Source of the DNA: Obscuribacter phosphatis_A
GTDB taxonomy: Bacteria; Cyanobacteriota; Vampirovibrionia; Obscuribacterales; Obscuribacteraceae
Direction: 5' to 3'
Length of the DNA: 64,000 nt
NCBI GenBank assembly: GCA_017303615.1
Contig: JAFLCK010000006.1
Location: forward strand, 62,001 to 126,000
Shown: piece by piece, positions 52,966 through 61,963 of the stretch
Layout of the letters: each line of letters begins with the position of its first letter
Position numbering within the stretch: the first letter of the stretch is position 1
The notes under the pieces: generated by a model
Told to the model about the DNA's origin: nothing
The model's input: the letters and a program-made list of their open reading frames with translations, nothing else
Databases searched by the model: none
Made by a program: the position numbers and the translations under genes

Positions 52966-53187
52966 TTAGCCGACTTCTGAGACGTCGATTTGAAAGGCAA
53001 CATCACGGCCGACGGCTAGTTCCATTTCATTGAGGGCGATTATCACCGGACCCCCCTTAATGTTCTTGGCAATACCGATGCGAGCGCCTTCACCAATGCC
53101 AAATCTCACCGCCTGCATGGTTACTTCGTCAGAGCGAGTGGCAGTGACTATAAAATGCTTGCCTTCTTTTGCTTCAGCCAGTGTCAT
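52966..53187 (-). CDS. feoA: FeoA-domain protein
   Basis: The 73-residue protein is a single SH3-like FeoA domain (MTLAEAKEGKHFIVTAT, then GEGARIGIAKNIKGGPVIIALN, then FQI). FeoA modulates the FeoB ferrous iron transporter. AGAGGA lies near the ATG. It is 22 bases downstream of fur. FeoB is not in this window. Confidence 0.85.
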   Translation of the reverse strand: MTLAEAKEGKHFIVTATRSDEVTMQAVRFGIGEGARIGIAKNIKGGPVIIALNEMELAVGRDVAFQIDVSEVG

Positions 53188-53209
53188 TTTTTATTCCTCT
53201 GCCTTTATT

Positions 53210-53689
53210 TTAGCGCCCTTTGCTGGACTTGCCAGTCTTGCAATTGGGACATAGTCCAAAAATCTTGAACTGGGCGTCGATTACTTCGAAATTGTACCTG
53301 GCTCCAATCTTTTGCCCGGCTTCTTCAAGAAAGTGGTCTTCAAACTCGAGGGTTGTGTTGCAGCCTGTGCAAATGATGTGTTGGTGCGGCAAAGTGTCTT
53401 GTTTCAGTTCGTAGTGCTTATGACCTTCGGCAAAATCCAATTCGCGCAATAAACCGAGAGATGAAAGCAATTTGAGAGTTCTATAGGCTGTAGCCAGCGA
53501 AACATTGCCTCCCCTCTCCAACAATTTGGCATGCAGTTCTTCAGCCGAGAGGTGATGACCGCTCTCTTGTTCTTTGAAAATCTGCAAAATCGTCTCGCGC
53601 TGCGCCGTTATTCTATGTCCACGTTTTCGTAGACTGTCGAACAGCGGGTCAGTACCGGTTTCTGGGCTATCTTCCATTGTCTCGCGCAT
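53210..53689 (-). CDS. fur: Fur-family metal-dependent repressor
   Basis: The protein has 159 residues. The winged-helix DNA-binding half (RKRGHRITAQRETIL, LSAEELHAKL, LATAYRTLKLLSSLGLL) is followed by the metal-binding dimer domain. HQHIICTGC (His102, His104, Cys107, Cys110) and CPNC (147-150) give the structural zinc and regulatory metal sites. Fur, Zur or PerR cannot be told apart by sequence alone, but the feoA gene downstream favours iron. It is 69 bases after uvrA on the same strand. Confidence 0.88.
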   Translation of the reverse strand: MRETMEDSPETGTDPLFDSLRKRGHRITAQRETILQIFKEQESGHHLSAEELHAKLLERGGNVSLATAYRTLKLLSSLGLLRELDFAEGHKHYELKQDTLPHQHIICTGCNTTLEFEDHFLEEAGQKIGARYNFEVIDAQFKIFGLCPNCKTGKSSKGR

Positions 53690-53758
53690 GGTCTATAGAT
53701 ATGGGCATGGCAGTTGCTAGCCAACACTCCTTTAGGTCATGATCATACCCCAAATAGA

Positions 53759-56671
53759 TCAAGATTTAGCCAGGCAGTGTTTTAGGTGAGCTTCCAGGTA
53801 CTGGCCTGTATGGCTGAAAGATTTGGCCTTGATTATTGTTTCAGGCGTGCCTGCTTTGACCAGATTGCCGCCCTTGTCGCCGCCTTCCGGGCCAAGGTCG
53901 ATGATCCAGTCGGCCTGCTTAATGACATCTAGGTTGTGTTCAATGATAAGAACTGTGTTGCCCCCATCCACCAGGCGATTGAGCACATGCAAAAGCTTGT
54001 CCACATCTTGGAAAGACAGACCGGTTGTCGGTTCGTCCAAAATATAGATGGTTTTGCCGGTGGAGCGTCGGCTCAGCTGTTCCGCCAGTTTCACTCTCTG
54101 GGCTTCACCGCCCGATAATGTGGTGGCCGGTTGACCGAGTTTGACATAGTCGAGCCCGACCTCTTGCAAGGTTTCCAATTTGCTCAGCGCTTTCGGTATC
54201 GAAGAAAAGAAACCCAGGGCTTCTTCTACAGTCATCTCAAGCACATCTGAAATTGATTTGCCTTTGAATTTTACTTCTAAGGTTTCGCGGTTATATCTGG
54301 CGCCTTTGCAAACATCGCAGGTGACAAACACCGAGGGCAGAAAGTTCATTTCGATCTCATTCATACCTTCGCCGTGACAGGCTTCGCAGCGTCCGCCTTT
54401 GACGTTGAAGCTAAAGCGTCCGGGCAGATAGCCTCTCGCTTTTGCTTCGGTGGTCATAGAAAAGACTTCGCGAATGACGTCGAACAAGCCGGTATAAGTG
54501 GCGGGATTTGACCTTGGTGTTCTGCCTATGGGGGATTGATCGATATCAATTACTTTGTCTATCTGCTCTAGTCCGGTTACTCTGTCGACCCCACGGGGGG
54601 CTGGCACAGTGCCGCTCACATGGTGTTTGAGATACTGATAAAGCAAATCATTCACCAAGGTCGACTTGCCCGAACCTGATACGCCGGTAACAGCTACAAA
54701 ACAACCGAGCGGAATTTCGACACTGAGATTTCTTAGATTGTTGAGGCAAGCGCCTTCTACTTTGATAGATAGACCATTGCCGTCTCTTCTTTTCTTTGGC
54801 ACCGGAATTTGCTTGCGACCGCTCAGATAGGCTCCGGTCGATGAACGCGGTGCTTTCATGATATCTTCTATGGTGCCTTCTGCCACCACTTCGCCGCCGT
54901 GCACGCCGGCGCCCGGACCTATATCAATCAGCCAATCGGCTTCGCGCATCGTGTCTTCATCATGTTCTACGACCAAGAGCGTATTACCTAGATCGCGCAG
55001 ATGTTTGAGGGTGCTTATCAGCTTATTGTTATCTCTCTGATGCAGACCAATAGAAGGTTCGTCCAGTACATACAAAACGCCTGATAAACCCGAACCTATC
55101 TGGGTGGCCAGTCTGATACGCTGAGCTTCACCGCCTGAAAGGGTGCCGGCTTGTCGATCCAGGGTGAGATATGTTAGTCCGACATCGCTGAGGAACTTCA
55201 ATCTGGCATTGATTTCAATCAAGACCTGGTGGGCGATGGTGCGCTGCTTTGCCGTCAAATTAGCTGGTACTTCGGCAAAATAACCAATAGCTTTCTCAAC
55301 TGAAAGAGCGCTCACCTCTGCTATGGAACGGCTATGCACCTTTACGGCTAAGCTCTCAGGCTTTAGACGTGAGCCCCGACAAGTTTCGCAAGGCATCTGA
55401 GTCATATAGTTTTCGATGTCTTGTTTGATGCGGTCCGAGTTCGATTCTTCATAACGGCGCTTGAGGTTGCTTATCACCCCTTCGAAAGATTTTTTGTATT
55501 CCCAAAATTCTCTACCGTCGAATGAATCGTGTCCAAGTTTGATACGTTCCGGTCCTGAGCCATAAAGAATCACACCTTGCTGCGCTTTTGTCAGCTCTTC
55601 AAAAGGGGTGCGGGTGGAAAATTTATAGTGCTTAGCCACCGAGGCGAGCAACTGATCATAGTAGGGATTATTGGTTTTAGACCAGGGATAGATTGCACCT
55701 TGGGCCAGTGATTTTTTGGGATCTGGTACAACCAATTTGGGATCTACTTCAAAAGTGCAGCCCAAGCCATGGCATTCATCGCAAGCTCCATAGGGGCTAT
55801 TGAAAGAAAAAATGCGGGGCGATAGTTCGGCGAAACTGATACCACAGGCGGCGCAGGCAAAATTCTCCGAAAAGAGCATGTCCCCTTTTTTGATATTTTC
55901 TTTCTGGCTTTCTTTGCTGCTTTCGCTTACTGCCAGCACATCGACCAAGACATTCTGTTTGCCCCACTTTAGACCAAGTGAAAGACTGTCGGCCAGTCTC
56001 GATTGAATGCCTTTTTTGATCACCAGACGGTCAACCACGAGGTCGATATTATGTTTCTTATTCTTGTCCAGTTTGATCTCGTCTTCCAACTCGACCACTG
56101 TTCCGTCTATGCGGCAGCGCACAAAGCCTTCTTTGCGCAGGTCTTGAAATAAACTTTGGTATTCGCCTTTTTTGCCGCTCACAAGCGGCGCCAATATCTG
56201 TATCTTGGTGCCGTCCGGCAGGTCCAAAACTTGGTCGACTATTTGATCTATGGTCTGAGGGTTGATAAGTCTGTCGCAGCTGGGGCAATGGGGGGTACCG
56301 ACCCGGGCATAGAGCAGACGCAGATAATCATAGATTTCGGTGACTGTGCCGACCGTAGAACGAGGGTTATGGCTGGTTGATTTTTGGTCAATTGAAATAG
56401 CTGGAGATAAGCCGTCTATACCGTCAACATCAGGTTTGTCTAATTGGCCGAGGAATTGTCTAGCATAGGCTGAGAGTGATTCGACATAGCGTCTTTGCCC
56501 TTCGGCAAATATAGTGTCGAAGGCCAGCGACGATTTGCCTGAGCCTGATACCCCTGTGACTACGACAAGATTGCCACGCGGAATCTTTATATCGATGTTT
56601 TTGAGATTGTGCTGCCTTGCCCCCCTGACGACAATATGTTCGTCAAAGTGGGGGTCATGTCTTTTTGCCAT
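53759..56671 (-). CDS. uvrA: Excinuclease ABC subunit A
   Basis: UvrA finds DNA damage and loads UvrB in nucleotide excision repair. At 970 residues it is full length. It has two ABC halves: GVSGSGKSSLAFDTIFAEGQRRY, the zinc site CPSC, the first signature LSGGEAQRIRLATQIGSGL, then GVSGSGKSTLVNDLL, the second zinc site (GRCEACHGEG ... CDVC) and LSGGEAQRVKLAEQL. AAGGAG lies 7 bases before the ATG. It is followed by fur and feoA on the same strand. Confidence 0.97.
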   Translation of the reverse strand: MAKRHDPHFDEHIVVRGARQHNLKNIDIKIPRGNLVVVTGVSGSGKSSLAFDTIFAEGQRRYVESLSAYARQFLGQLDKPDVDGIDGLSPAISIDQKSTSHNPRSTVGTVTEIYDYLRLLYARVGTPHCPSCDRLINPQTIDQIVDQVLDLPDGTKIQILAPLVSGKKGEYQSLFQDLRKEGFVRCRIDGTVVELEDEIKLDKNKKHNIDLVVDRLVIKKGIQSRLADSLSLGLKWGKQNVLVDVLAVSESSKESQKENIKKGDMLFSENFACAACGISFAELSPRIFSFNSPYGACDECHGLGCTFEVDPKLVVPDPKKSLAQGAIYPWSKTNNPYYDQLLASVAKHYKFSTRTPFEELTKAQQGVILYGSGPERIKLGHDSFDGREFWEYKKSFEGVISNLKRRYEESNSDRIKQDIENYMTQMPCETCRGSRLKPESLAVKVHSRSIAEVSALSVEKAIGYFAEVPANLTAKQRTIAHQVLIEINARLKFLSDVGLTYLTLDRQAGTLSGGEAQRIRLATQIGSGLSGVLYVLDEPSIGLHQRDNNKLISTLKHLRDLGNTLLVVEHDEDTMREADWLIDIGPGAGVHGGEVVAEGTIEDIMKAPRSSTGAYLSGRKQIPVPKKRRDGNGLSIKVEGACLNNLRNLSVEIPLGCFVAVTGVSGSGKSTLVNDLLYQYLKHHVSGTVPAPRGVDRVTGLEQIDKVIDIDQSPIGRTPRSNPATYTGLFDVIREVFSMTTEAKARGYLPGRFSFNVKGGRCEACHGEGMNEIEMNFLPSVFVTCDVCKGARYNRETLEVKFKGKSISDVLEMTVEEALGFFSSIPKALSKLETLQEVGLDYVKLGQPATTLSGGEAQRVKLAEQLSRRSTGKTIYILDEPTTGLSFQDVDKLLHVLNRLVDGGNTVLIIEHNLDVIKQADWIIDLGPEGGDKGGNLVKAGTPETIIKAKSFSHTGQYLEAHLKHCLAKS

Positions 56672-56826
56672 TCAAAGGCTCCTTAACTCCCAGATAAATA
56701 TTAGCAACTCAAGCAGGGCTTTTACCCCTGGCAAGCTGCTTTTCAACTTTAGATATGGTTATAGGTCAGGCTTAGGCGGGTAGATTCAATTTAATTGGGC
56801 TTTAAGTTAGGTTCGGAGACTTACAT

Positions 56827-59145
56827 ATGTGGCCAGGTAAGGGTAAGGGGAAGGACGACAATAAGAAGGCCCGTGCCACTAAAGCTCGACTGAAGGCTAT
56901 GACTCAAGAAACCGCCGAAGCCATGGCGGAAGAAGCTGCTCGGGCGCAGGAACAGCAAGGTAACTTCGCTGAGTCCGAAATGGACGAGCCGGGCTTATCT
57001 TCCGATTCGGGCCAAATTGGGCTGAGCTACCACTTAGATAGTCAAGCCAGAGAAAGCCAGGCTGCCGATAGTCAAAATAACTTTATTAGATTGCCCGCCT
57101 CAGCCGGTGAGAGCAATGAAGACAAAATTTCAGGGGTCTGGAAGAGTCGTATGCTTGGCGCGGCGCGCCCGAGCGGCTCTGTAGAGAACACTCCTTTTGG
57201 TCAAAGGCAGGTGCAAAGCCATTCGGAGCGAATGAGACAGGAAGCTCAACATGAATCAATGGTCAATCTTGTCGACCACATGTTCGATTATTTCCAAAAT
57301 CTAGCTTATGACTTTAATCAAGTGAATCCTGTCCCTGAACTAGAGCTGAGCTGGATTAGACCGAGTATTTCGAAAGAGAATATATCGAGTTGGCACCAAA
57401 GTGCTAATTTTATTTCGGTATTCAGCGGTCGAATCTCCACTAGATACTGGACTCTAGTTGTCAGAGGCACTTTCGAAGGGATTCATTCCTACATAATTCC
57501 TGCCGATAAGCTGCTCTCATTCAGCACCCAGCCCTCGAGCTATGTCTGTGCTCTGGCTCTTTTGCCGGCTTTTGACGGCAGCCAGGTGCGCTATTCTTCC
57601 CAAGACTATATGCTCGACAACGATTCTCTCGATAACTGTTTTCGGGCTCTTTTAGAATCTTTGATCGATGTGGCTCAGTCAAACGAGGCTCCTCGCAGTC
57701 ATCTTGACCTGGTTTCTTTAGGAGTGGCCGCTCAAGGTGACGCCTACTACGACGGGGTTTACCGAGGGCAAGGCTATGTCTACGGTGCTGCTGCCGAGCA
57801 AGAAATAGACTATTCGGCCCGCTACAAGCAGCAGATGGCGCAAGGCAGCAACAACAGCGGTCAGTTCAATAGTCCAAATATTGCCGCTCCGCAAGTAGCT
57901 GCTTCGTCGACCTTTTCGTCTCCGTCATCATCATCATCATCATCATCTTCTTCTTCAGAATCAGACGACGATTGGAAGCCGGTTTCGCGTGCAGGACGGA
58001 GCAGTTCGCAATCTTTGCCTAATTCGCTGAACGCGATGCCTAATTCGCTGAACTCGATGCCTAATTCGCTGAACTCGATGCCTAATTCCTCCGCTGGTTT
58101 GCCCCCGAGTAATCCGAAGGGCTTTTCCGCCGAAGCCTTGTTCCAGAGCCAAGCTACTGGACCATCAATCATTCAACAGCAGGCTCAAGAAAATAGGCAG
58201 TCTCAGGACAATAGTAAATGGAACGCCGTTGAACCGAGCGGCAAGCCAAATAGTCCTTCCCAGACCAATACCAACGTGCAGCAACAGCAGTGGCAAATGG
58301 CCTTCAAGCAAGAGTCTGCCTTCAAACAAGATTCAAGCTTCAAACTCGATTCTTTTCAGTCTGGTTCACATCAAGCTCAGACTGGATCACATCAGGCTCA
58401 GTCTGGCTCACATCAGACTCAGTCCGGGTTAAATCAGGCTGCGCCTATGTCAAATCAAGCTTCTCCAGCGCCCAATATTCCGCAGACATCTAGTTCTCCA
58501 CAGTCCCCGGTTCTGCCAAGTGGTGCTCCGCAGTTTATGCCGCCCAGTCCGCCTTCTAGTTATGAGTCCCAAAGCCAGCCCCAACTAAATCGGCCCGATT
58601 TCGAATTTCTCAAGCCCGAGCCTCCTGCTGCTCCCGCCAATTTCGCCAAGCCGGAAGAGCCTCTAGCTAAGCCTGAGTTGCTCTCTCAAAAGTCGCAAGA
58701 GATCTCGACCAAACAAGAAGAGATTTCAACTAAACAAGAAGAGAGCCAGGGCAAGCCCAGTTTCGCCCAATCATTAGCGCGCTCCCTTTCAGCCAATAAA
58801 GCGCCCGAGGCGGATGCTGCCGTTGAAAAATTGTCTGCAGATAAAGCTTCTTTAGAGGAAGCGGCCAGTGTTTCTTCAGAAATTTCATCACCTTTAGCCG
58901 CACCGCCTCCCGCTCTTTCTGGTGCAGAAGTCTCAGCCAAGCCATTTTCATTTAAAGCAGAAGTAACCAGTTTGCTTGAATCTTTTGACAAAGAGATGGA
59001 AGCGATAGCGGCTCGTGGCTCAGAAGCATTTGCCAAGCGCGATCTAAAAGGGGCTGAGTCGATGATCAAGTTGGCTGAAGAAATTAGTCAGATGAAAGAA
59101 TTGATTGCGTCTTTTCTAGAAGACAATAAAGAGAACTTTTCCTGA
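56827..59145 (+). CDS. Large disordered repeat protein, unknown function
   Basis: A 772-residue protein I do not recognise. The first 60 residues are charged (Lys-rich then Ala/Glu-rich). Residues 102-116 (SGVWKSRMLGAARP) resemble the LRSP-x-LGG motif of the protein at 14311. Residues about 140-290 form the only compact-looking region (MVNLVDHMFDYFQNLAYDFNQV, ELSWIRPSIS, then TRYWTLVVRGTFEGIHSYIIP). From about 350 on it is Ser/Gln/Asn/Pro-rich and holds three 21-nt tandem repeats. The last 70 residues are a helical Glu/Lys-rich end. Divergent from uvrA, convergent with the kinase. Confidence 0.6.
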   Translation: MWPGKGKGKDDNKKARATKARLKAMTQETAEAMAEEAARAQEQQGNFAESEMDEPGLSSDSGQIGLSYHLDSQARESQAADSQNNFIRLPASAGESNEDKISGVWKSRMLGAARPSGSVENTPFGQRQVQSHSERMRQEAQHESMVNLVDHMFDYFQNLAYDFNQVNPVPELELSWIRPSISKENISSWHQSANFISVFSGRISTRYWTLVVRGTFEGIHSYIIPADKLLSFSTQPSSYVCALALLPAFDGSQVRYSSQDYMLDNDSLDNCFRALLESLIDVAQSNEAPRSHLDLVSLGVAAQGDAYYDGVYRGQGYVYGAAAEQEIDYSARYKQQMAQGSNNSGQFNSPNIAAPQVAASSTFSSPSSSSSSSSSSSESDDDWKPVSRAGRSSSQSLPNSLNAMPNSLNSMPNSLNSMPNSSAGLPPSNPKGFSAEALFQSQATGPSIIQQQAQENRQSQDNSKWNAVEPSGKPNSPSQTNTNVQQQQWQMAFKQESAFKQDSSFKLDSFQSGSHQAQTGSHQAQSGSHQTQSGLNQAAPMSNQASPAPNIPQTSSSPQSPVLPSGAPQFMPPSPPSSYESQSQPQLNRPDFEFLKPEPPAAPANFAKPEEPLAKPELLSQKSQEISTKQEEISTKQEESQGKPSFAQSLARSLSANKAPEADAAVEKLSADKASLEEAASVSSEISSPLAAPPPALSGAEVSAKPFSFKAEVTSLLESFDKEMEAIAARGSEAFAKRDLKGAESMIKLAEEISQMKELIASFLEDNKENFS
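58018..58090 (+). repeat. 21-nt in-frame tandem repeat, three units plus partial
   Basis: Units start at 58018, 58039 and 58060, with a partial copy from 58081. They encode PNSLNAM/PNSLNSM in the disordered repeat protein. Confidence 0.88.
58360..58443 (+). repeat. 21-nt in-frame tandem repeat, four units
   Basis: Units start at 58360, 58381, 58402 and 58423 (the last degenerate) and encode SGSHQAQ-like heptapeptides. Confidence 0.85.
58699..58740 (+). repeat. 21-nt in-frame direct repeat, two units
   Basis: Two adjacent units (58699 and 58720) encode EISTKQE twice. Confidence 0.75.
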
Positions 59146-59172
59146 ATTTTCTTTGTTTCGTCTAGTTTCCCT

Positions 59173-60561
59173 TTAGTAATGGCTTTCTTCGGTTGCTCCC
59201 TTGAGCAGAAAGCGCGCCGCCTCACCCAAGATTTTGGTCAAGCTTTGCATATTATTGATGGCAAAAATAATTGCACCTGAAAGAAATATAGAAGTACAGA
59301 CAACCAGAATCATAGGCTTGAGTCTTACGCCTTTTGCTGCCGCTTTCTTTCTGCTGCTTTTCACTTGTCTAACCGACTTGAGAGCAGGCTTAGCCGAGGT
59401 TGTGGAGGTTCTGCTTTTGCTGCGTGTTTTTGCACCTGGGCGGCGCACCGGCTTCTCTTCCTCAAGATCGAAATCTATTTCGCTTTCTTGAGGTCGATAC
59501 TCCTGTCTTTTTAGCTCTAGCTTTTGTTTTTCATTTTTTCTATCTGGCAGTCTTTCTTGAGAAGTTGTCTTATGCTTGGTGCCGGTTGTTCGCCCGGGCC
59601 CGCCGCTATCTTGCTTGAACGATAAGGCTGACTCAAGTTCTTTGCGCATAGTGGTGAGCGTTTGATAGCGTTCATCGGGCAGCTTGGCCAGCGCTTTCAT
59701 AACAATTTTCTCCAGGCTGGCTGGTATCTCCAGGTCTGGTCTGACTTCTTTCATGGGCGGAGGCGGTTCGGAAATTTGCTTGCCCATGGTATCACCGTAG
59801 TTTTTGCCTAGAAAGGGAACACGGCCGGTGAGACTTTCGTACATAACCACGCCCAGCGAATAGATGTCTGATCTCAAATCGACCGTGGCGCCCATACACT
59901 GCTCCGGACTCATATAAATTGGCGAACCCCAGACTTCGCCCATGCGGGTCAATCTTTGGGCCTCTTCGCTAATCATGGCGATGCCGAAATCGACTATCTT
60001 TACGTAGTCTCTAGTTTGCCCTTGTCGGGTAAGCATGATATTGCCCGGTTTGATATCACGGTGAATAGCATTGTGTTTGTGGGCATGTTCAATGGCGGCA
60101 CAAACTTGCACAAAAATATCTTGAAAGCGCTCAGGCGGCAGATGATCAATCTTCTTTAGTAATTCGGTCAAGTTTTGACCGACCAGATAGTCCATGACAA
60201 AGTAGGGCTGGCCCCTCGAACTGGTCCCATAGGCATGCAGATTGACTATGCGGGGATGATTGAGGCGGCTCAAGAGTTCGGCTTCTCTTTGAAAGCGCTT
60301 GACCAGCATTTCATCTGTTAGCCCTTGGGTGCGCAAGGTTTTCACTGCTACGGTTTTGCCTGTGCCTTTTGTCTTGGCCTTATAGACCACGCTCATGCCG
60401 CCTTTTCCGATAGACGACAGCACCCAATACTTGCTGCCCAGGGTGCAGCCAATCAGGCAATCTTTAAAATTGGGAGAGACTCTGATGCGATAAAGAGGAT
60501 AGCGACCAGCGCCGGCTAGTGGTACTAACCGCGGTGCTGGGCTTCTAACAATTCTCTTCAT
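59173..60561 (-). CDS. Membrane-anchored eukaryotic-type Ser/Thr protein kinase
   Basis: The 462-residue protein has a complete kinase domain at about 45-315: Gly loop GKGGMS (52-57), VAVK with Lys74, HRDIKPGN (Asp169, Lys171, Asn174), DFG at 191-193 and SPE at 218-220. A basic linker (about 315-425) precedes one C-terminal membrane helix (MILVVCTSIFLSGAIIFAINNM), after which only about 25 residues remain outside. There are no PASTA repeats, so it is not the wall-sensing PknB type. It follows the DUF445 gene by 25 bases, so the two probably share a transcript. Substrates are unknown. Confidence 0.9.
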   Translation of the reverse strand: MKRIVRSPAPRLVPLAGAGRYPLYRIRVSPNFKDCLIGCTLGSKYWVLSSIGKGGMSVVYKAKTKGTGKTVAVKTLRTQGLTDEMLVKRFQREAELLSRLNHPRIVNLHAYGTSSRGQPYFVMDYLVGQNLTELLKKIDHLPPERFQDIFVQVCAAIEHAHKHNAIHRDIKPGNIMLTRQGQTRDYVKIVDFGIAMISEEAQRLTRMGEVWGSPIYMSPEQCMGATVDLRSDIYSLGVVMYESLTGRVPFLGKNYGDTMGKQISEPPPPMKEVRPDLEIPASLEKIVMKALAKLPDERYQTLTTMRKELESALSFKQDSGGPGRTTGTKHKTTSQERLPDRKNEKQKLELKRQEYRPQESEIDFDLEEEKPVRRPGAKTRSKSRTSTTSAKPALKSVRQVKSSRKKAAAKGVRLKPMILVVCTSIFLSGAIIFAINNMQSLTKILGEAARFLLKGATEESHY

Positions 60562-60586
60562 CTAACTTTCTCAGGAAGTAACTTAC

Positions 60587-61864
60587 TTAGGGGGCAATGG
60601 CATTAACCACAATCTGAAAGAATCCTAGTCCAAGACCGATGAAGCCTCCGAACCATTCCAGAGCTTGCAACTCTTGTTTACAGATTTTTTTGATTAGGTT
60701 TTCCAGTTGCTGAGCCGAAAACAAATCTATCTTCTGGGCAATCACATTGTACATACCCAATTTTGGTATGGCTTGTTCCAGCAATTCGCCCAGTTCTCTT
60801 TTCAGATAGCTCAACAAGAACTGAGAGAGGTCTTGCTTGGCGCGCTCCAACCAGGCTTCTGGTATATCTTCAGGGTTGAAGCCGACTATGGCTTGGCGCA
60901 CCGAACTCATGGCTTCACCTTCGATCTTGCGAACCGCTGCCACAATGTCGTCTTTATGCTCAACTAAGAAAGTTTCTACGAACATGACCATATTGGCTTT
61001 GAATTTATTCACTGTTTGCAAGGGCAAAGATCTCAGTTCAAAATTGGCAATTTGCAAGGCCAGCTGATCTTTGATGCCAAAGCGCTTGGTCATGTCGGCA
61101 ATGATTTTGTCTGCTTCTTCAGGCTCTTTCTCTAGGAAGTTACGCCATTCATAGCAAACTCTCTTAACCCCGATTATTTTGGCTAATAACTTATATGGGC
61201 CGCTGGCATGGGCTGAGATAGACTCTTCTAGTGAGCTTATATTGCTGGGGCTCAAAATAGAAATCATGGCGGCGCGCACCTTGGGTGGTGTCGCAAAAGC
61301 CTCTAATATACGCGAAGCGAACTCATTGGCTTGCTCAAGCGAAATGCGCGTGGTGAGCACTACCTGGTCGAAAACCTTTTCACAGACTGTCGCTACTTTC
61401 TTGTCTGTACCGGCCTGCAAAGACTCAATTGAAGATGTGACGAAGTGTTCTAATAAAGTCGGGCTCAGTTCGGCTATGTCTGAAGCAAGACGGTGCAGTT
61501 TGGTCGTATCTCTGAATTCTTTCAATACCGAGTCGACCAACAAACCGATTGTTAGGCGAATATTATCTTCGGTCAAGAGGTTTTCAACTTGAGCTTTTAT
61601 GTCATGCGGAGTGAGCAAAGTATCTGTGACTGTGCCGGCTACCGCCTGGGCAAGTTTGGCTCGGCGCTTGGGAAAGATGCCCGGAGTGAGGGGGATTTGG
61701 ATCTTGGTGCCGGGAATGAAATAAGCGTTATATGGTCGGAAAAGGGCTGCTACAGCCATCCAAGTCGCTAGATAGCCGTGGGCGAAGTACAAAATGGGCG
61801 GCACGACCACCTTCCAGAGGATGGCTTCCTGACTTTGAAAGAGTGCAGCCCAATGAAATTCCAT
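60587..61864 (-). CDS. DUF445-family membrane protein
   Basis: The protein has 425 residues. It starts with a hydrophobic helix (LWKVVVPPILYFAHGYLATWMAVAALF), then the DUF445 hallmark IPGTKIQIPLTPGIFPKRRAKLAQAVAGTVTD. A long helical region follows and ends in a second hydrophobic segment (FGGFIGLGLGFFQIVVNAIAP). The family includes B. subtilis YheB and is of unknown function; it is thought to sit across the membrane as a helical bundle. GGAAG is near the ATG. It is the first gene before the kinase. Confidence 0.85.
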   Translation of the reverse strand: MEFHWAALFQSQEAILWKVVVPPILYFAHGYLATWMAVAALFRPYNAYFIPGTKIQIPLTPGIFPKRRAKLAQAVAGTVTDTLLTPHDIKAQVENLLTEDNIRLTIGLLVDSVLKEFRDTTKLHRLASDIAELSPTLLEHFVTSSIESLQAGTDKKVATVCEKVFDQVVLTTRISLEQANEFASRILEAFATPPKVRAAMISILSPSNISSLEESISAHASGPYKLLAKIIGVKRVCYEWRNFLEKEPEEADKIIADMTKRFGIKDQLALQIANFELRSLPLQTVNKFKANMVMFVETFLVEHKDDIVAAVRKIEGEAMSSVRQAIVGFNPEDIPEAWLERAKQDLSQFLLSYLKRELGELLEQAIPKLGMYNVIAQKIDLFSAQQLENLIKKICKQELQALEWFGGFIGLGLGFFQIVVNAIAP

Positions 61865-61963
61865 ACGTTAGCTTCCGAATTTAAGACAAGACTTATTCTA
61901 TAAGCAGAAGCGTCTGCTTGACCTCCTCTTATAATTAGTGACGTCATATCCAGCTTAATCATT

